Part shown: in pieces, positions 7,242 to 14,557 of the stretch
Layout: the number at the start of each line of letters is the position of its first letter
How positions within the stretch are numbered: the stretch's first letter is position 1
Assembly: GCA_030612785.1 (NCBI GenBank)
Contig: JAUWNF010000019.1
Span: forward strand, 1 to 15,443
DNA from: Phycisphaerales bacterium
GTDB taxonomy: Bacteria > Planctomycetota > Phycisphaerae > UBA1845
DNA: 15,443 nt
Reading direction: 5' to 3'
The notes under the pieces: generated by a model
What the model saw: the letters and a program-made list of their open reading frames with translations, nothing else
What the model was told of the DNA's origin: nothing
Databases searched by the model: none
Position numbers and translations under genes: made by a program

Positions 7242-8195
7242 TCAGCCTGCTTCGAGCGCCTTTCGAGCGGCATCCACCGGATCCGTGCTCGACATCGGTA
7301 CGGGTTGGACCGGCCGGTCAAGCCTGAACAGGTCGACCGGGGCGATCTCCGTGTCCAGAATGAGCGTGATGCGCTCCTTACACAACTCTTCGAGGGCCCG
7401 GAGCTTGTCCAGGAAAATCCGCAGTTCCTGGTGCTCGGTAAACGCCGCATAGATTTCGCCGACGCGGCGCTGTCCGTCGTTACGGATTTCGTCCGCCTTG
7501 CGCCGGGCGACCGCCATGATCCGCTCACGCGAGGCCTTCGCCACGGCGATGATTTCAGCCGCCTTCGCCTCGCCTTCGGTTTCGTAGTTCTTCGCCTTGT
7601 TCTCCTCGAGTTTCTTCATATTCTCGAAGATGTCCTTGGTGACCGCTTTGGGCAAGCCCAGACGCTTGATCCCGAAGATATGGGTCTTGACCCCGAACTG
7701 CTCCAAAGCTTCGCCGGCGAAGGCCTGCTCCATTTCTCGCTCGATCTCCTGGAGTCGGCGCTCGGCCGAGTCGGTGGAGATGAACTCCGAAAAGTCGTGC
7801 TTGCCGACCACCGCTTTCTTGTGGAAGCGGATCTTGGCCCGCAGCGCGTCCTCCCCACCCTCCTCAGTTTCGTAGCGGAGGAGGAACTTGTACGGATCGT
7901 CGATCGTCCATCCGGTGAACGTGGTCACCACCAGGTTCTTGCTGTCGCGGGTGGGCGTCTCCTCGATGGTGTCTTCCAGGATGCGGATGCGCGTATCGAA
8001 CTTCTTGACGCTCTGGATCGGAAACGGCCAGCGCGGGTAGAGTCCCGGCTCCTGTTTGACGTCCGTCTCGGCGTCGGCTTTTCCGAACGTCTTGACGACC
8101 GCCACTTCACTGAAGCGCACCTGATATGTACACATGTACAACAGCAAGACGGCCAACAGGGCGATGGCGGCCAATATGGATGGCAGGTTTCTCAT
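7242..8195 (-). CDS. hflC: HflC-like SPFH/band 7 membrane protein
   Basis: This partner of HflK is expected to form a mixed ring-like cage at the membrane that encloses and restrains FtsH-type AAA proteases. The 317-residue length fits the family. An N-terminal transmembrane segment (about 5-23) is followed by the SPFH domain: SEVAVVKTFGKADAE, EPGLYPRWPFPIQSVKKFD, then TTFTGWTIDDPYKFLL and FGVKTHIFGIKRLGLP. The long helix is the HflC hallmark, with FENMKKLEENKAKNYETEGE (190-209) and EIIAVAKASRERIMAVARR. The C-terminal part (EIYAAFTEHQELRIFLDKLR) also matches. It starts 42 bases after the stop of the first HflK-like gene, with GGAG about 10 bases before the ATG. No ftsH gene is present in the window. 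The assignment is firm. Confidence 0.93.
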   Translation of the reverse strand: MRNLPSILAAIALLAVLLLYMCTYQVRFSEVAVVKTFGKADAETDVKQEPGLYPRWPFPIQSVKKFDTRIRILEDTIEETPTRDSKNLVVTTFTGWTIDDPYKFLLRYETEEGGEDALRAKIRFHKKAVVGKHDFSEFISTDSAERRLQEIEREMEQAFAGEALEQFGVKTHIFGIKRLGLPKAVTKDIFENMKKLEENKAKNYETEGEAKAAEIIAVAKASRERIMAVARRKADEIRNDGQRRVGEIYAAFTEHQELRIFLDKLRALEELCKERITLILDTEIAPVDLFRLDRPVQPVPMSSTDPVDAARKALEAG

Positions 8196-8212
8196 CGTCG
8201 CTTTGCTCCAAC

Positions 8213-8234
8213 AGCTATCAGCTTTCGGTTATCG
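8213..8234. repeat. Contracted copy of the GTTATCA repeat
   Basis: This 22-base stretch in the 42-base spacer between the two SPFH genes reads AGCTATCAGCTTTCGGTTAT, then CG. It shares both flanks of the repeat at 14502-14551 when that one is read on the minus strand (AGCTATCAG on one side, CAGCTTTC on the other) but has lost the internal heptamers. It is likely a collapsed copy. Confidence 0.55.
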
Positions 8235-8237
8235 TCC

Positions 8238-10370
8238 TTACTGTTTCTCCTGGGGTTCGGGCAACTCGAACTCGCTCTTCTTCTCGGTCTCGATAATCAC
8301 CACCAGTTTGGTGTTCCGCGTGGTGTTGATAATCTTGCGAACCGACTTGAGGCTGTCCCGCAGAACTTCCAGATACCGCCGCACCATGTACAACTGCGGC
8401 GCTGCCTGATAACCGATGAGTTCGTTCTTGAACACCCGGGCCTTCGACTCGGCCTCGCTGACCAGCTTGCTCACCTCCGCGCGGGCCGTGGCGATCTCCG
8501 CCGCCGCCTCCCCGCTCATCGGGGAGACCCGGCGCTCTGCGCTGCCGAGCATCAACTCGTCGATCCGCGCCTGCGCCGCCGCCAGTTGCTCCGCGTCCAC
8601 CTGGGCATCCTCGGACAACCGATCCATTGCGATGATGGCCTGGTCCAGTTTGGTGGCCCGCTGCCGGCTACCGGCCACCGTGGTCAGCATGCGCTCGGCG
8701 GTTCCGATCGCCGCCTGGATGGCGGCCTCCTTGCGACTCTTGGCGGCAATGACATCCTGAAAGGTTTTCGCCACCTGATCTTCCGACGGGGGATGGGCAT
8801 TCTGCAACCCCACGAAAGTCAATTCGACGCCCAGCTCCAGTTCATCGAATCTCTGTTGCAACAGCGTGCGCAGCTCCGTGCTGCTCTGCTCCCGCTCGGG
8901 CCCCATGAACCGAGTGATGTCGATACTCGCGGCGTGATCCGCCAACACCTGATAGGCCACCTTCTCCACCATCGCCTCGGGGTTCACGTAGTTGTACTCG
9001 TACTTGTAGAGGTCACAAATGTGGTACTCCATATCGACCGAGGCCATGAGCAGACTCACCGCCACCGCCCGGCCCTCGGTGTCACCCGCAGCCCTTGCCG
9101 CGGGTTGAGTATCGCCGGAGGAGTGCTCCGCTCGCGGGGTTTCGCCTTCCGGGCTGGCCACCAGGAGCATCAACTCCGGAAGGTAGTCGTGCGGGTCCGT
9201 CCAGAGCACCGCGTCGGTCTCTTCATCGCCCTTTGCCTCGCTTTTTTCCTTGCGCGCCTCGCCCACGGTCATCCGCCGCAATTGCTGGACGCGCTGGCGC
9301 TGAACAGTGTCCACCGGCCAAGGGTACTTGACGTGCAGCCCGGGCTCCAGCGGAACGTTGCGATCCTGAAGCAACTGCCCGAAACGCTCGACGAAGACTT
9401 GCTCGTCCGCATCCACGATCACGATACTCGACAACCCGAACAGTACCGCCACCGCGAAAAGCGCGAGCGGCAGCAACGAGCGCTTCAGTAGCTGGTAGAA
9501 CCACGTACTACTGACTTCGAACCCGAACTGGTAGTTGATCGCCTCCTGGATCGAACGGGCGATCCCCCCGGGCTCGCTGATCAGCCCCAGCAATCGACTG
9601 TCGAATGCCGGGCGAAACTCGGCGTCGGCCACCCGCGGCCGATAGAAGTCCATGATGAAGTTCAGCAGGAACTCGATGCCCAGAATCAGCATCCCCAGGC
9701 GGATGACGTAGGTCACCACCGGTTCGGCGTAGGGCACGTCATAGATCTGCAGGGACATTCCCACCACGACCGCCAGCCCCAACAGGGCATTGCCCGCCAT
9801 GTAGCTCGAAGCGGCCCGCAGCAGGCGCCATTCCGCGCGACGGGCCATTCCGCTGGCGTAACGCGAGTACAGGAAGCACAGAAACGTCACCCCCACCACG
9901 AAGGGCAACGCAAACTGCGGCTGATCACACACCGTCCAACGCTCGTCCCGCACCGGCAGCGCCGTGAAATACCACCACCCGGCCCAGACGAGGTGACCCA
10001 GCGCCAGCATCAGGGCGACACCCGGCATGAACCAGCGATACATCCAGTTCAGGCGGCGGCGTTGCACCAGCAGAGACTCGTCTTCCAGATCGAATATGCC
10101 GGCGTCGGCGGACGCCGCCCGCGCCCGCTTGAGCTCCTCGGTTTCAAGTTGCTCGACGCCCGCGCGCCGACGCTGGCCGTACAGCAGGGCCAGCGCCAGC
10201 CACACATAGATCCCCAGGTGCAGATGAATGGCTTCGGCGCGAATCGCCGGCGAGTCGTACACGATGCTGAAGGTTAGCAGCACCGCGAACATCGCCACTT
10301 GCAACACCAGCCCCGCCACGGCGGCGATCTGCGCCCGGCGGTCCTTGGATGTAGCGGATTCGGTTTTCAT
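8238..10370 (-). CDS. HflK-like SPFH protein fused to an N-terminal multi-TM domain
   Basis: This 710-residue protein joins two parts. Residues 1-320 hold about seven transmembrane segments (near 14-37, 45-64, 114-137, 152-170, 187-208, 218-241 and 297-319), where ordinary HflK has one. From about 320 the SPFH domain begins with DADEQVFVERFGQLLQDRN and LEPGLHVKYPWPVDTVQRQR. A low-complexity, charged and Ala-rich insert occupies about 370-432, then the domain resumes with VSLLMASVDMEYHICDLYKY. The helical part (530-660) includes AKTFQDVIAAKSRKEAAIQ, RATKLDQAIIAMDRL and YMVRRYLEVLRDSLKSVRKI, which match HflK order. The C-terminus is acidic. It is the first gene of the minus-strand block, upstream of hflC, as HflK normally is. 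No Shine-Dalgarno site precedes the ATG. The SPFH half is certain; the role of the membrane half is unknown. Confidence 0.88.
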   Translation of the reverse strand: MKTESATSKDRRAQIAAVAGLVLQVAMFAVLLTFSIVYDSPAIRAEAIHLHLGIYVWLALALLYGQRRRAGVEQLETEELKRARAASADAGIFDLEDESLLVQRRRLNWMYRWFMPGVALMLALGHLVWAGWWYFTALPVRDERWTVCDQPQFALPFVVGVTFLCFLYSRYASGMARRAEWRLLRAASSYMAGNALLGLAVVVGMSLQIYDVPYAEPVVTYVIRLGMLILGIEFLLNFIMDFYRPRVADAEFRPAFDSRLLGLISEPGGIARSIQEAINYQFGFEVSSTWFYQLLKRSLLPLALFAVAVLFGLSSIVIVDADEQVFVERFGQLLQDRNVPLEPGLHVKYPWPVDTVQRQRVQQLRRMTVGEARKEKSEAKGDEETDAVLWTDPHDYLPELMLLVASPEGETPRAEHSSGDTQPAARAAGDTEGRAVAVSLLMASVDMEYHICDLYKYEYNYVNPEAMVEKVAYQVLADHAASIDITRFMGPEREQSSTELRTLLQQRFDELELGVELTFVGLQNAHPPSEDQVAKTFQDVIAAKSRKEAAIQAAIGTAERMLTTVAGSRQRATKLDQAIIAMDRLSEDAQVDAEQLAAAQARIDELMLGSAERRVSPMSGEAAAEIATARAEVSKLVSEAESKARVFKNELIGYQAAPQLYMVRRYLEVLRDSLKSVRKIINTTRNTKLVVIIETEKKSEFELPEPQEKQ

Positions 10371-10426
10371 CGGGGTTGGGTCTACGCTATCGAACCGGCG
10401 AACCTACGCGCCCCTGGAAACGTCTT

Positions 10427-10444
10427 AACCTGGGACAACCTGGG
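10427..10444. promoter_or_regulatory. Direct repeat AACCTGGG with 10-base period, possible operator
   Basis: AACCTGGG occurs twice (10427-10434 and 10437-10444), one helical turn apart, in the 210-base region between the two divergent genes and directly beside the TTGACA of the candidate plus-strand promoter. The position and phasing suit a regulator site. With only two copies this could be chance. Confidence 0.25.
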
Positions 10445-10447
10445 CCC

Positions 10448-10476
10448 TTGACAGTGCCACCCTTTGGGCGTGTCAT
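10448..10476 (+). promoter_or_regulatory. Candidate sigma-70-type promoter for the plus-strand permease
   Basis: A perfect TTGACA (10448-10453), a 17-base spacer and TGTCAT (10471-10476, four of six consensus bases) point toward the permease gene at 10581. The untranslated leader would be about 100 bases. The -10 is weak. No equally good promoter was found for the minus-strand operon in this region. Confidence 0.35.
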
Positions 10477-10580
10477 GGGCGAAACGGTAAGGGAGCTTAC
10501 TACAATTGCGGGGTCCTGCCAAGTCATTGGCTGGTGTTCGCGACTCTCGTTAAGTGGCCCATGTATAGATAGTTACGACC

Positions 10581-11582
10581 ATGTTCGCCAAGTTCCGCAG
10601 CATCGCCGCCAATACCTTCGTCGAAACCATCCGGCAACCGCTCTATGGAGCCCTGCTGCTGGTTACTATCCTGATGATGATCGCCAACGTCGCGCTCGCC
10701 GGGTTCACCCTGTCCGACGACGATAAACTCTTGCGCGACCTGGGACTGAATACGTTACTGCTCAGCGGATTGTTCTTGGCGGCGTTCTCCGCCACGGGCG
10801 TCCTGACCCGCGAGATCGAGAACAAGACCGTCTTGACCGTGGTGAGCAAGCCGGTCGGGCGTCCCGTTTTCATTCTGGGCAAGTACGCCGGCGTGCTTGG
10901 GGCCCTGCTGGTGGCCTTCTACATCGGCTTCCTCGCTTTCGCTATGTGCTTGCGCCACAGTGTGTTACAGGCAAGCGCGGACCTGTGGGACATGCCTATC
11001 ATTGTGTTCGGCTTCGGTGGGGCGATCGCCTCGCTGCTGCTGGCCGCCTTGCTGAATTACCTCAACGGCTCCGAGTTTATGGGGAGCGCTCTGGCCATTC
11101 TGACGCCCGTGCTGACCCTGGGGCTGATCATAGCCTCGTTTTTCGACGCGCAGTGGAACCTCCAGCCGTTTGCCGACGGGTTCATGGGCCGCGATACCAC
11201 CTACGGCGGGGCCGTCGGCGCCGGGCAGATAATGCTGGCCGGGGTCATGGTGATGATGGCGGTGATGGTTCTGGCAGCGGTGGCTCTGACCGCCTCCACC
11301 CGCCTCGGGCAGGTCACGACGCTGCTGGTCTGCACCATCGTGCTGGTCCTGGGCCTGATCTCAGACTATGTCCTCGGCGGGCGTGCCGAATCCTCAGTCA
11401 TCGCCAAGACGGCTTACCTGGTGTATCCCAACCTGGGCGTTTTCTGGGTTATGGATGCCCTCAACAACGATATCCCCATCCCGTTGGCCTACGTCGGCAA
11501 GGTCTGCCTCTACGCACTTCTCCAAGTTTTCGCCATCTTGATGATCGGCGTGGCCCTCTTCCAGAGAAGAGAAGTGGGCTAG
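10581..11582 (+). CDS. ABC-2 type exporter permease without adjacent ATPase
   Basis: This 333-residue integral membrane protein has about six or seven hydrophobic helices and belongs to the ABC-2 permease superfamily. The N-terminus FRSIAANTFVETIRQPLYGA is the usual pre-helix of this group. The cytoplasmic stretch LTREIENKTVLTVVSKPVGR and the following ILGKYAGVLGALL correspond to the coupling region of the permease encoded at 3146-4531 (TKPVARWQYITGKWLGIILL). Both proteins end in LF(Q/E)RREV, so they are likely paralogues or paired subunits, but this one lacks the large extracytoplasmic domain. No ATPase gene lies beside it; the nearest is in the divergent operon. No Shine-Dalgarno site is seen before the ATG. 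Its stop codon shares the palindrome CTAG with the stop of the convergent pseudouridine synthase gene. The substrate is unknown. Confidence 0.85.
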   Translation: MFAKFRSIAANTFVETIRQPLYGALLLVTILMMIANVALAGFTLSDDDKLLRDLGLNTLLLSGLFLAAFSATGVLTREIENKTVLTVVSKPVGRPVFILGKYAGVLGALLVAFYIGFLAFAMCLRHSVLQASADLWDMPIIVFGFGGAIASLLLAALLNYLNGSEFMGSALAILTPVLTLGLIIASFFDAQWNLQPFADGFMGRDTTYGGAVGAGQIMLAGVMVMMAVMVLAAVALTASTRLGQVTTLLVCTIVLVLGLISDYVLGGRAESSVIAKTAYLVYPNLGVFWVMDALNNDIPIPLAYVGKVCLYALLQVFAILMIGVALFQRREVG

Positions 11583-12640
11583 CTGACCTGCGTGCCTCGA
11601 TGTTTCCTCAGGAGACCCGCAATTCGCTGGAAGGTTTCGGGCAGCGGGGCTTCGACGCGCATGGGCTTCTCGGAGATTGGGTGTACGAACTCGATCGCCA
11701 GGGCGTGCAGAGCTTGCGTGGTAATCAGTGGTTCGGCTGGGCCTTCACCGGCGAGGTCCTCCTCGCTGAACAGGTGCCCGCCGTAGTAGGTGTCGCCCAG
11801 CAGGGGATGGCCGATGGCGGACATGTGTACGCGGAGTTGGTGTGTGCGTCCGGTCTTGGGGTACAGATGGACGATGGCAAACCCCTTGAAGCGCTCGCGG
11901 ACCGAGTATTGGGTGATGGCCTCTTTGAAGAGCATGGCCCGCGGCAGTTGCCCGGGATTCATGTAGCGGTTTTTGATCATCGGGTGGGCACCCAACGGCT
12001 GGTTGATGATGTCCTGGTCGCGGCTGGGGGCGCCCTCGCAGATGGCGAAGTAGGTCTTTTGGGTCGTCCGCCGCTCGAACTGCAATGACAATCGCCAGTG
12101 GGCCTCGTCGCTCTTGGCCACGAGCATTACCCCGGTGGTGTTCTTGTCCAGACGATGGACGATGCCCGGGCGATACGGGTCGTCGCCGTGGCTGAGCGAG
12201 GCGGCGTGAAAGGCCATCGCGTTGGCGATGGTGCCGCCCTGGGTCGGACCGGCCGGGTGACAGATGATCCCCGCGGGTTTGTTGATCGCGGCGATGTGCT
12301 CGTCTTCGTAAAGGATGTCCAGTGGGATGTCTTCCGGGGGCACCTCGTTCGGCGGTGGAGGCGGAATCAGGACCTCGACGACGTCCCCGGCGGCCGGTTC
12401 GTAGCTGGGTTTGGTCGGCAGCCCGTTGACGGTGATGTCCCCTTCTTTGATCAGCTTCTGCAGCATGGTGCGGGACAGGCGCGGGAATCGGCCGCGAAGG
12501 TGCTTGTCCAGACGCCGGCCGGGAACGCGCCGCCGTATGTGCAGGCGTTCCTTGCGCGGTACGGCGTCATTGTCCTGACCTTCGATGGCAAGGTCGGTCC
12601 GTTCGTGCTCTTCGACGTTGTCCACGGGATCATGCGACAA
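11579..12640 (-). CDS. RluA/RluD-family pseudouridine synthase
   Basis: The enzyme isomerises uridine to pseudouridine in RNA, most likely 23S rRNA. An S4 RNA-binding domain spans about 43-95 (RRLDKHLRGRFPRLSRTMLQ, then KEGDITVNG and AGDVVEVLIP). The catalytic domain follows, with NKPAGIICHPA, the core motif HRLDKNTTGVMLVAK containing the catalytic Asp165, KTYFAICEG, HLYPKTGRTHQLRVHMSAIG and GHPLLGDTYYGG. The length of 353 is normal. About 35 charged residues precede the S4 domain. The start is a TTG at 12640 with GAGGA five bases upstream; no in-frame ATG lies nearby. The S4 domain and length favour RluD (helix 69 of 23S rRNA) but RluC or another subfamily is possible, so no symbol is given. 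It is divergent from nfeD and convergent with the permease gene. Confidence 0.92.
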   Translation of the reverse strand: MSHDPVDNVEEHERTDLAIEGQDNDAVPRKERLHIRRRVPGRRLDKHLRGRFPRLSRTMLQKLIKEGDITVNGLPTKPSYEPAAGDVVEVLIPPPPPNEVPPEDIPLDILYEDEHIAAINKPAGIICHPAGPTQGGTIANAMAFHAASLSHGDDPYRPGIVHRLDKNTTGVMLVAKSDEAHWRLSLQFERRTTQKTYFAICEGAPSRDQDIINQPLGAHPMIKNRYMNPGQLPRAMLFKEAITQYSVRERFKGFAIVHLYPKTGRTHQLRVHMSAIGHPLLGDTYYGGHLFSEEDLAGEGPAEPLITTQALHALAIEFVHPISEKPMRVEAPLPETFQRIAGLLRKHRGTQVS

Positions 12641-12645
12641 GGGAG

Positions 12646-12650
12646 TCCTC
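12646..12650 (-). promoter_or_regulatory. Ribosome-binding site supporting the TTG start of the pseudouridine synthase
   Basis: GAGGA on the minus strand is followed by five bases and then TTG at 12640. This is one of the few good Shine-Dalgarno sites in the window and justifies the rare start codon. Confidence 0.6.
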
Positions 12651-12723
12651 AGTAAAGAAGATCATAGCACATCGTTCCGCAGGGACCAATGGCGTCCCCC
12701 CAGCCGGTCGGACGGCGTGTGCG

Positions 12724-12729
12724 ATTATA
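12724..12729 (-). promoter_or_regulatory. Perfect -10 hexamer for the pseudouridine synthase gene
   Basis: TATAAT reads on the minus strand about 85 bases before the TTG start. A -35 at 16-18 bases is poor (CAAGTT at 17), so the call rests on the -10. It lies back to back with the candidate nfeD promoter. Confidence 0.35.
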
Positions 12730-12749
12730 AATGCAAACCCTTCTTCAAC

Positions 12750-12778
12750 TTGCCGATATGAACGGACGCTATTAGAAT
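12750..12778 (+). promoter_or_regulatory. Candidate sigma-70-type promoter for nfeD
   Basis: TTGCCG (12750-12755), a 17-base spacer and TAGAAT (12773-12778, five of six consensus bases) lie about 63 bases before the ATG at 12842. The spacing is ideal and the region is locally AT-richer than its surroundings. Confidence 0.5.
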
Positions 12779-12830
12779 CTAACTGGAGAGGGAGGGCTGA
12801 AGGAGTTGTGCTCGGGCACTCTTGCGGAAC

Positions 12831-12834
12831 GGAG
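12831..12834 (+). promoter_or_regulatory. Ribosome-binding site that decides the nfeD start
   Basis: GGAG sits seven bases before the ATG at 12842. The alternative in-frame TTG at 12806 has its purine stretch directly adjacent, which is too close, so the ATG is preferred. Confidence 0.65.
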
Positions 12835-12841
12835 TAGGTCT

Positions 12842-14500
12842 ATGGGTTGTGCTCGTTCCCACATGATGATGTGGATGCTGCTGCTTGGCGTTGGCGCCGC
12901 AGTGTTCGGGGAGGAACCAGCCGTACCGGCTGACGGCGCTGCGTCGACTGATGGTATCGAAGCGCCCTTGGCCGAAGTTGCCCCCCAAGTACGGGGGGCG
13001 ATCATTCCCATTACCGGCGTTATCAGCGACGTGACCACCGAGAGCATTGAGCGCCGGGTCGAACAGGCCATCGACCAGGGCGCCTCCGTGGTCGTTTTCG
13101 AGCTGGACACCCCGGGCGGCCAGGTGAGCAGTGCCCTGGACATCTGCTCCTACCTCAAGAACCGCACGCAGATCAAAACGATAGCCTGGATCAACTCCGA
13201 CGCTTACTCGGCCGGTTCAATGATTGCGGTGGCCTGCGATGAGAGCGTCATGTCGCGGGCCTCCACGCTGGGCGACTCGGGTGTGATTATGGGCTTGCCC
13301 ACCGGGCCGCAGGCGGTCCCCGAGGACCTCAAAGCCAAGGCGGAGAGCCCGGTACTGGAGCAGTTCCGCGACTCGGCGCGGCTACACGGTTACGACCGCC
13401 TGTTGTGCGAGGCCATGGTGCGGTCCGACCTCGAGGTGTGGTGGATCGAGAACATCACCACCGGCGAACGGGAGTTCGTCGATCGCGCCACGAAGTCGGA
13501 ACGGTTAGGCGACGCGAAGGATAAGTCGGGGAAGGGCATCCTGGGGCTCGACCTTTCGCTCGGCAAGGATCGCGAGCCGGAGTGGAAGCTGGTCGAAACC
13601 TACCTGGACCCCGTGTCCAAAACCGAAGTCAAGGTCGAGCAGCCGGTGGTCACCGAGACCGAGTTGCTCACCATGTCGCAGAGCCGGGCCCAGGCGTTCG
13701 GCTTCTCCAAAGGGATCGTCAGCAACGAGGCGGAGTTGCGGGCGTGGTATCAATTGAGCGCCCCCCTGATACGCATCGAATTCAGTTGGTCTGAGGTGTT
13801 CGTCGGTTGGCTGACCTCCATGCCGGTGCGGGGCTTTCTGCTGGTACTGGTGTTTCTCGGGGCCTACGTGGAGTTCAACACCCCGGGCGTGGGGGTGCCG
13901 GGTCTGGTCGCCTTGATCTGCCTGGCGATTTTCCTGGGGGCCCCGTATCTGCCCGGGTTGGCCAACGTGTGGGAGATCGTGATCTTACTGATCGGCGTGA
14001 TGCTGTTGGGAGTGGAGATTTTCGTCATCCCCGGGTTCGGCGTCGCGGGTATCAGCGGTCTAGTGCTGATCCTCGTGGGTCTGCTGGCGACGTTCATGCC
14101 GGAGGAACCCGGGCGCACCTTCCCGCTCTATTGGCCGCAGTGGAGAACCGGACTCGCCGGACTCAAGGCGGGGGTGATCACGCTGGCCTGCGCTCTGACC
14201 AGCTCGATCGTGGGCATGGTGCTGCTGAGCAAATACCTGCCGCAGATGCCGTATTTCCGCCACATCGTACCGGAGAACCCCACACCCTCGGCGGTGATGC
14301 CGGAGGACCCGTACCGTGGGTTGGCCCGGGTCGGCGACGTGGGGATTTGCGAGAGCGGGCTGCGTCCAGCGGGTAAGGCCCGGTTCGGGTCCATGTTGGT
14401 CGATGTGGTGAGCGAAGGGGATTTCCTGGAAGACGGCACCGAGGTGGAGGTGGTCGAACGCTACGGCAACCGGGTGGTCGTGCGCCGCACCACAACATGA
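12842..14500 (+). CDS. nfeD: Full-length NfeD: membrane-bound ClpP-class serine protease with OB-fold domain
   Basis: NfeD proteins work with SPFH/flotillin partners in membrane domains; the long form carries a protease domain related to archaeal 1510-N. Residues here are counted from the ATG at 12842 (552 in total). A signal peptide covers about 1-24 (MMMWMLLLGVGAAVFG). The protease domain runs from about 50: RGAIIPITGVISDVT, VVFELDTPGG, and AYSAGSMIAVACD with the likely nucleophile Ser123. Lys164 lies 41 residues later, the same distance as Ser97 to Lys138 in 1510-N, so an active Ser-Lys dyad is likely. Residues 195-290 are a variable insert. About five transmembrane segments follow (318-463), including YVEFNTPGVGVPG and GVEIFVIPGFGVAG, then the OB fold (495-552) with GLRPAGKARFGSMLVDVVSE. 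It is followed after 57 bases by a short NfeD gene. The family is certain. Confidence 0.94.
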   Translation: MGCARSHMMMWMLLLGVGAAVFGEEPAVPADGAASTDGIEAPLAEVAPQVRGAIIPITGVISDVTTESIERRVEQAIDQGASVVVFELDTPGGQVSSALDICSYLKNRTQIKTIAWINSDAYSAGSMIAVACDESVMSRASTLGDSGVIMGLPTGPQAVPEDLKAKAESPVLEQFRDSARLHGYDRLLCEAMVRSDLEVWWIENITTGEREFVDRATKSERLGDAKDKSGKGILGLDLSLGKDREPEWKLVETYLDPVSKTEVKVEQPVVTETELLTMSQSRAQAFGFSKGIVSNEAELRAWYQLSAPLIRIEFSWSEVFVGWLTSMPVRGFLLVLVFLGAYVEFNTPGVGVPGLVALICLAIFLGAPYLPGLANVWEIVILLIGVMLLGVEIFVIPGFGVAGISGLVLILVGLLATFMPEEPGRTFPLYWPQWRTGLAGLKAGVITLACALTSSIVGMVLLSKYLPQMPYFRHIVPENPTPSAVMPEDPYRGLARVGDVGICESGLRPAGKARFGSMLVDVVSEGDFLEDGTEVEVVERYGNRVVVRRTTT

Positions 14501-14501
14501 C

Positions 14502-14551
14502 CAATTGACGATTGGCTGAAAGCTGATAACTGATAACTGATAACTGATAGC
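14502..14551. repeat. Heptanucleotide repeat element between the two nfeD genes
   Basis: Read on the plus strand, CAATTGACGATTG (14502-14514) is followed by GCTGAAAGC and four 7-base units TGATAAC, TGATAAC, TGATAAC and TGATAGC (14524-14551). On the minus strand these are the same GTTATCA and CAATCGT heptamers as at 7097-7240. The element fills nearly the whole 57-base spacer and ends six bases before the next start codon, leaving no Shine-Dalgarno site. Confidence 0.85.
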
Positions 14552-14557
14552 TTCTTC

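Noticed and set aside
7098..9491. A 797-codon open frame on the plus strand
   Set aside because: It runs antisense through hflC and most of the HflK-like fusion gene, both of which have clear family motifs. High GC content opens such shadow frames; its translation is Leu/Arg/His-rich with no recognisable domain, and it begins inside the heptanucleotide repeat.
10946..12088. A 380-codon open frame on the plus strand
   Set aside because: It overlaps the permease in another frame and then runs antisense to the pseudouridine synthase; both real genes have strong motif support.
12806..12808. TTG start for nfeD
   Set aside because: Its purine-rich stretch is directly adjacent to the codon, whereas the ATG at 12842 has GGAG at ideal spacing and gives a normal signal peptide.
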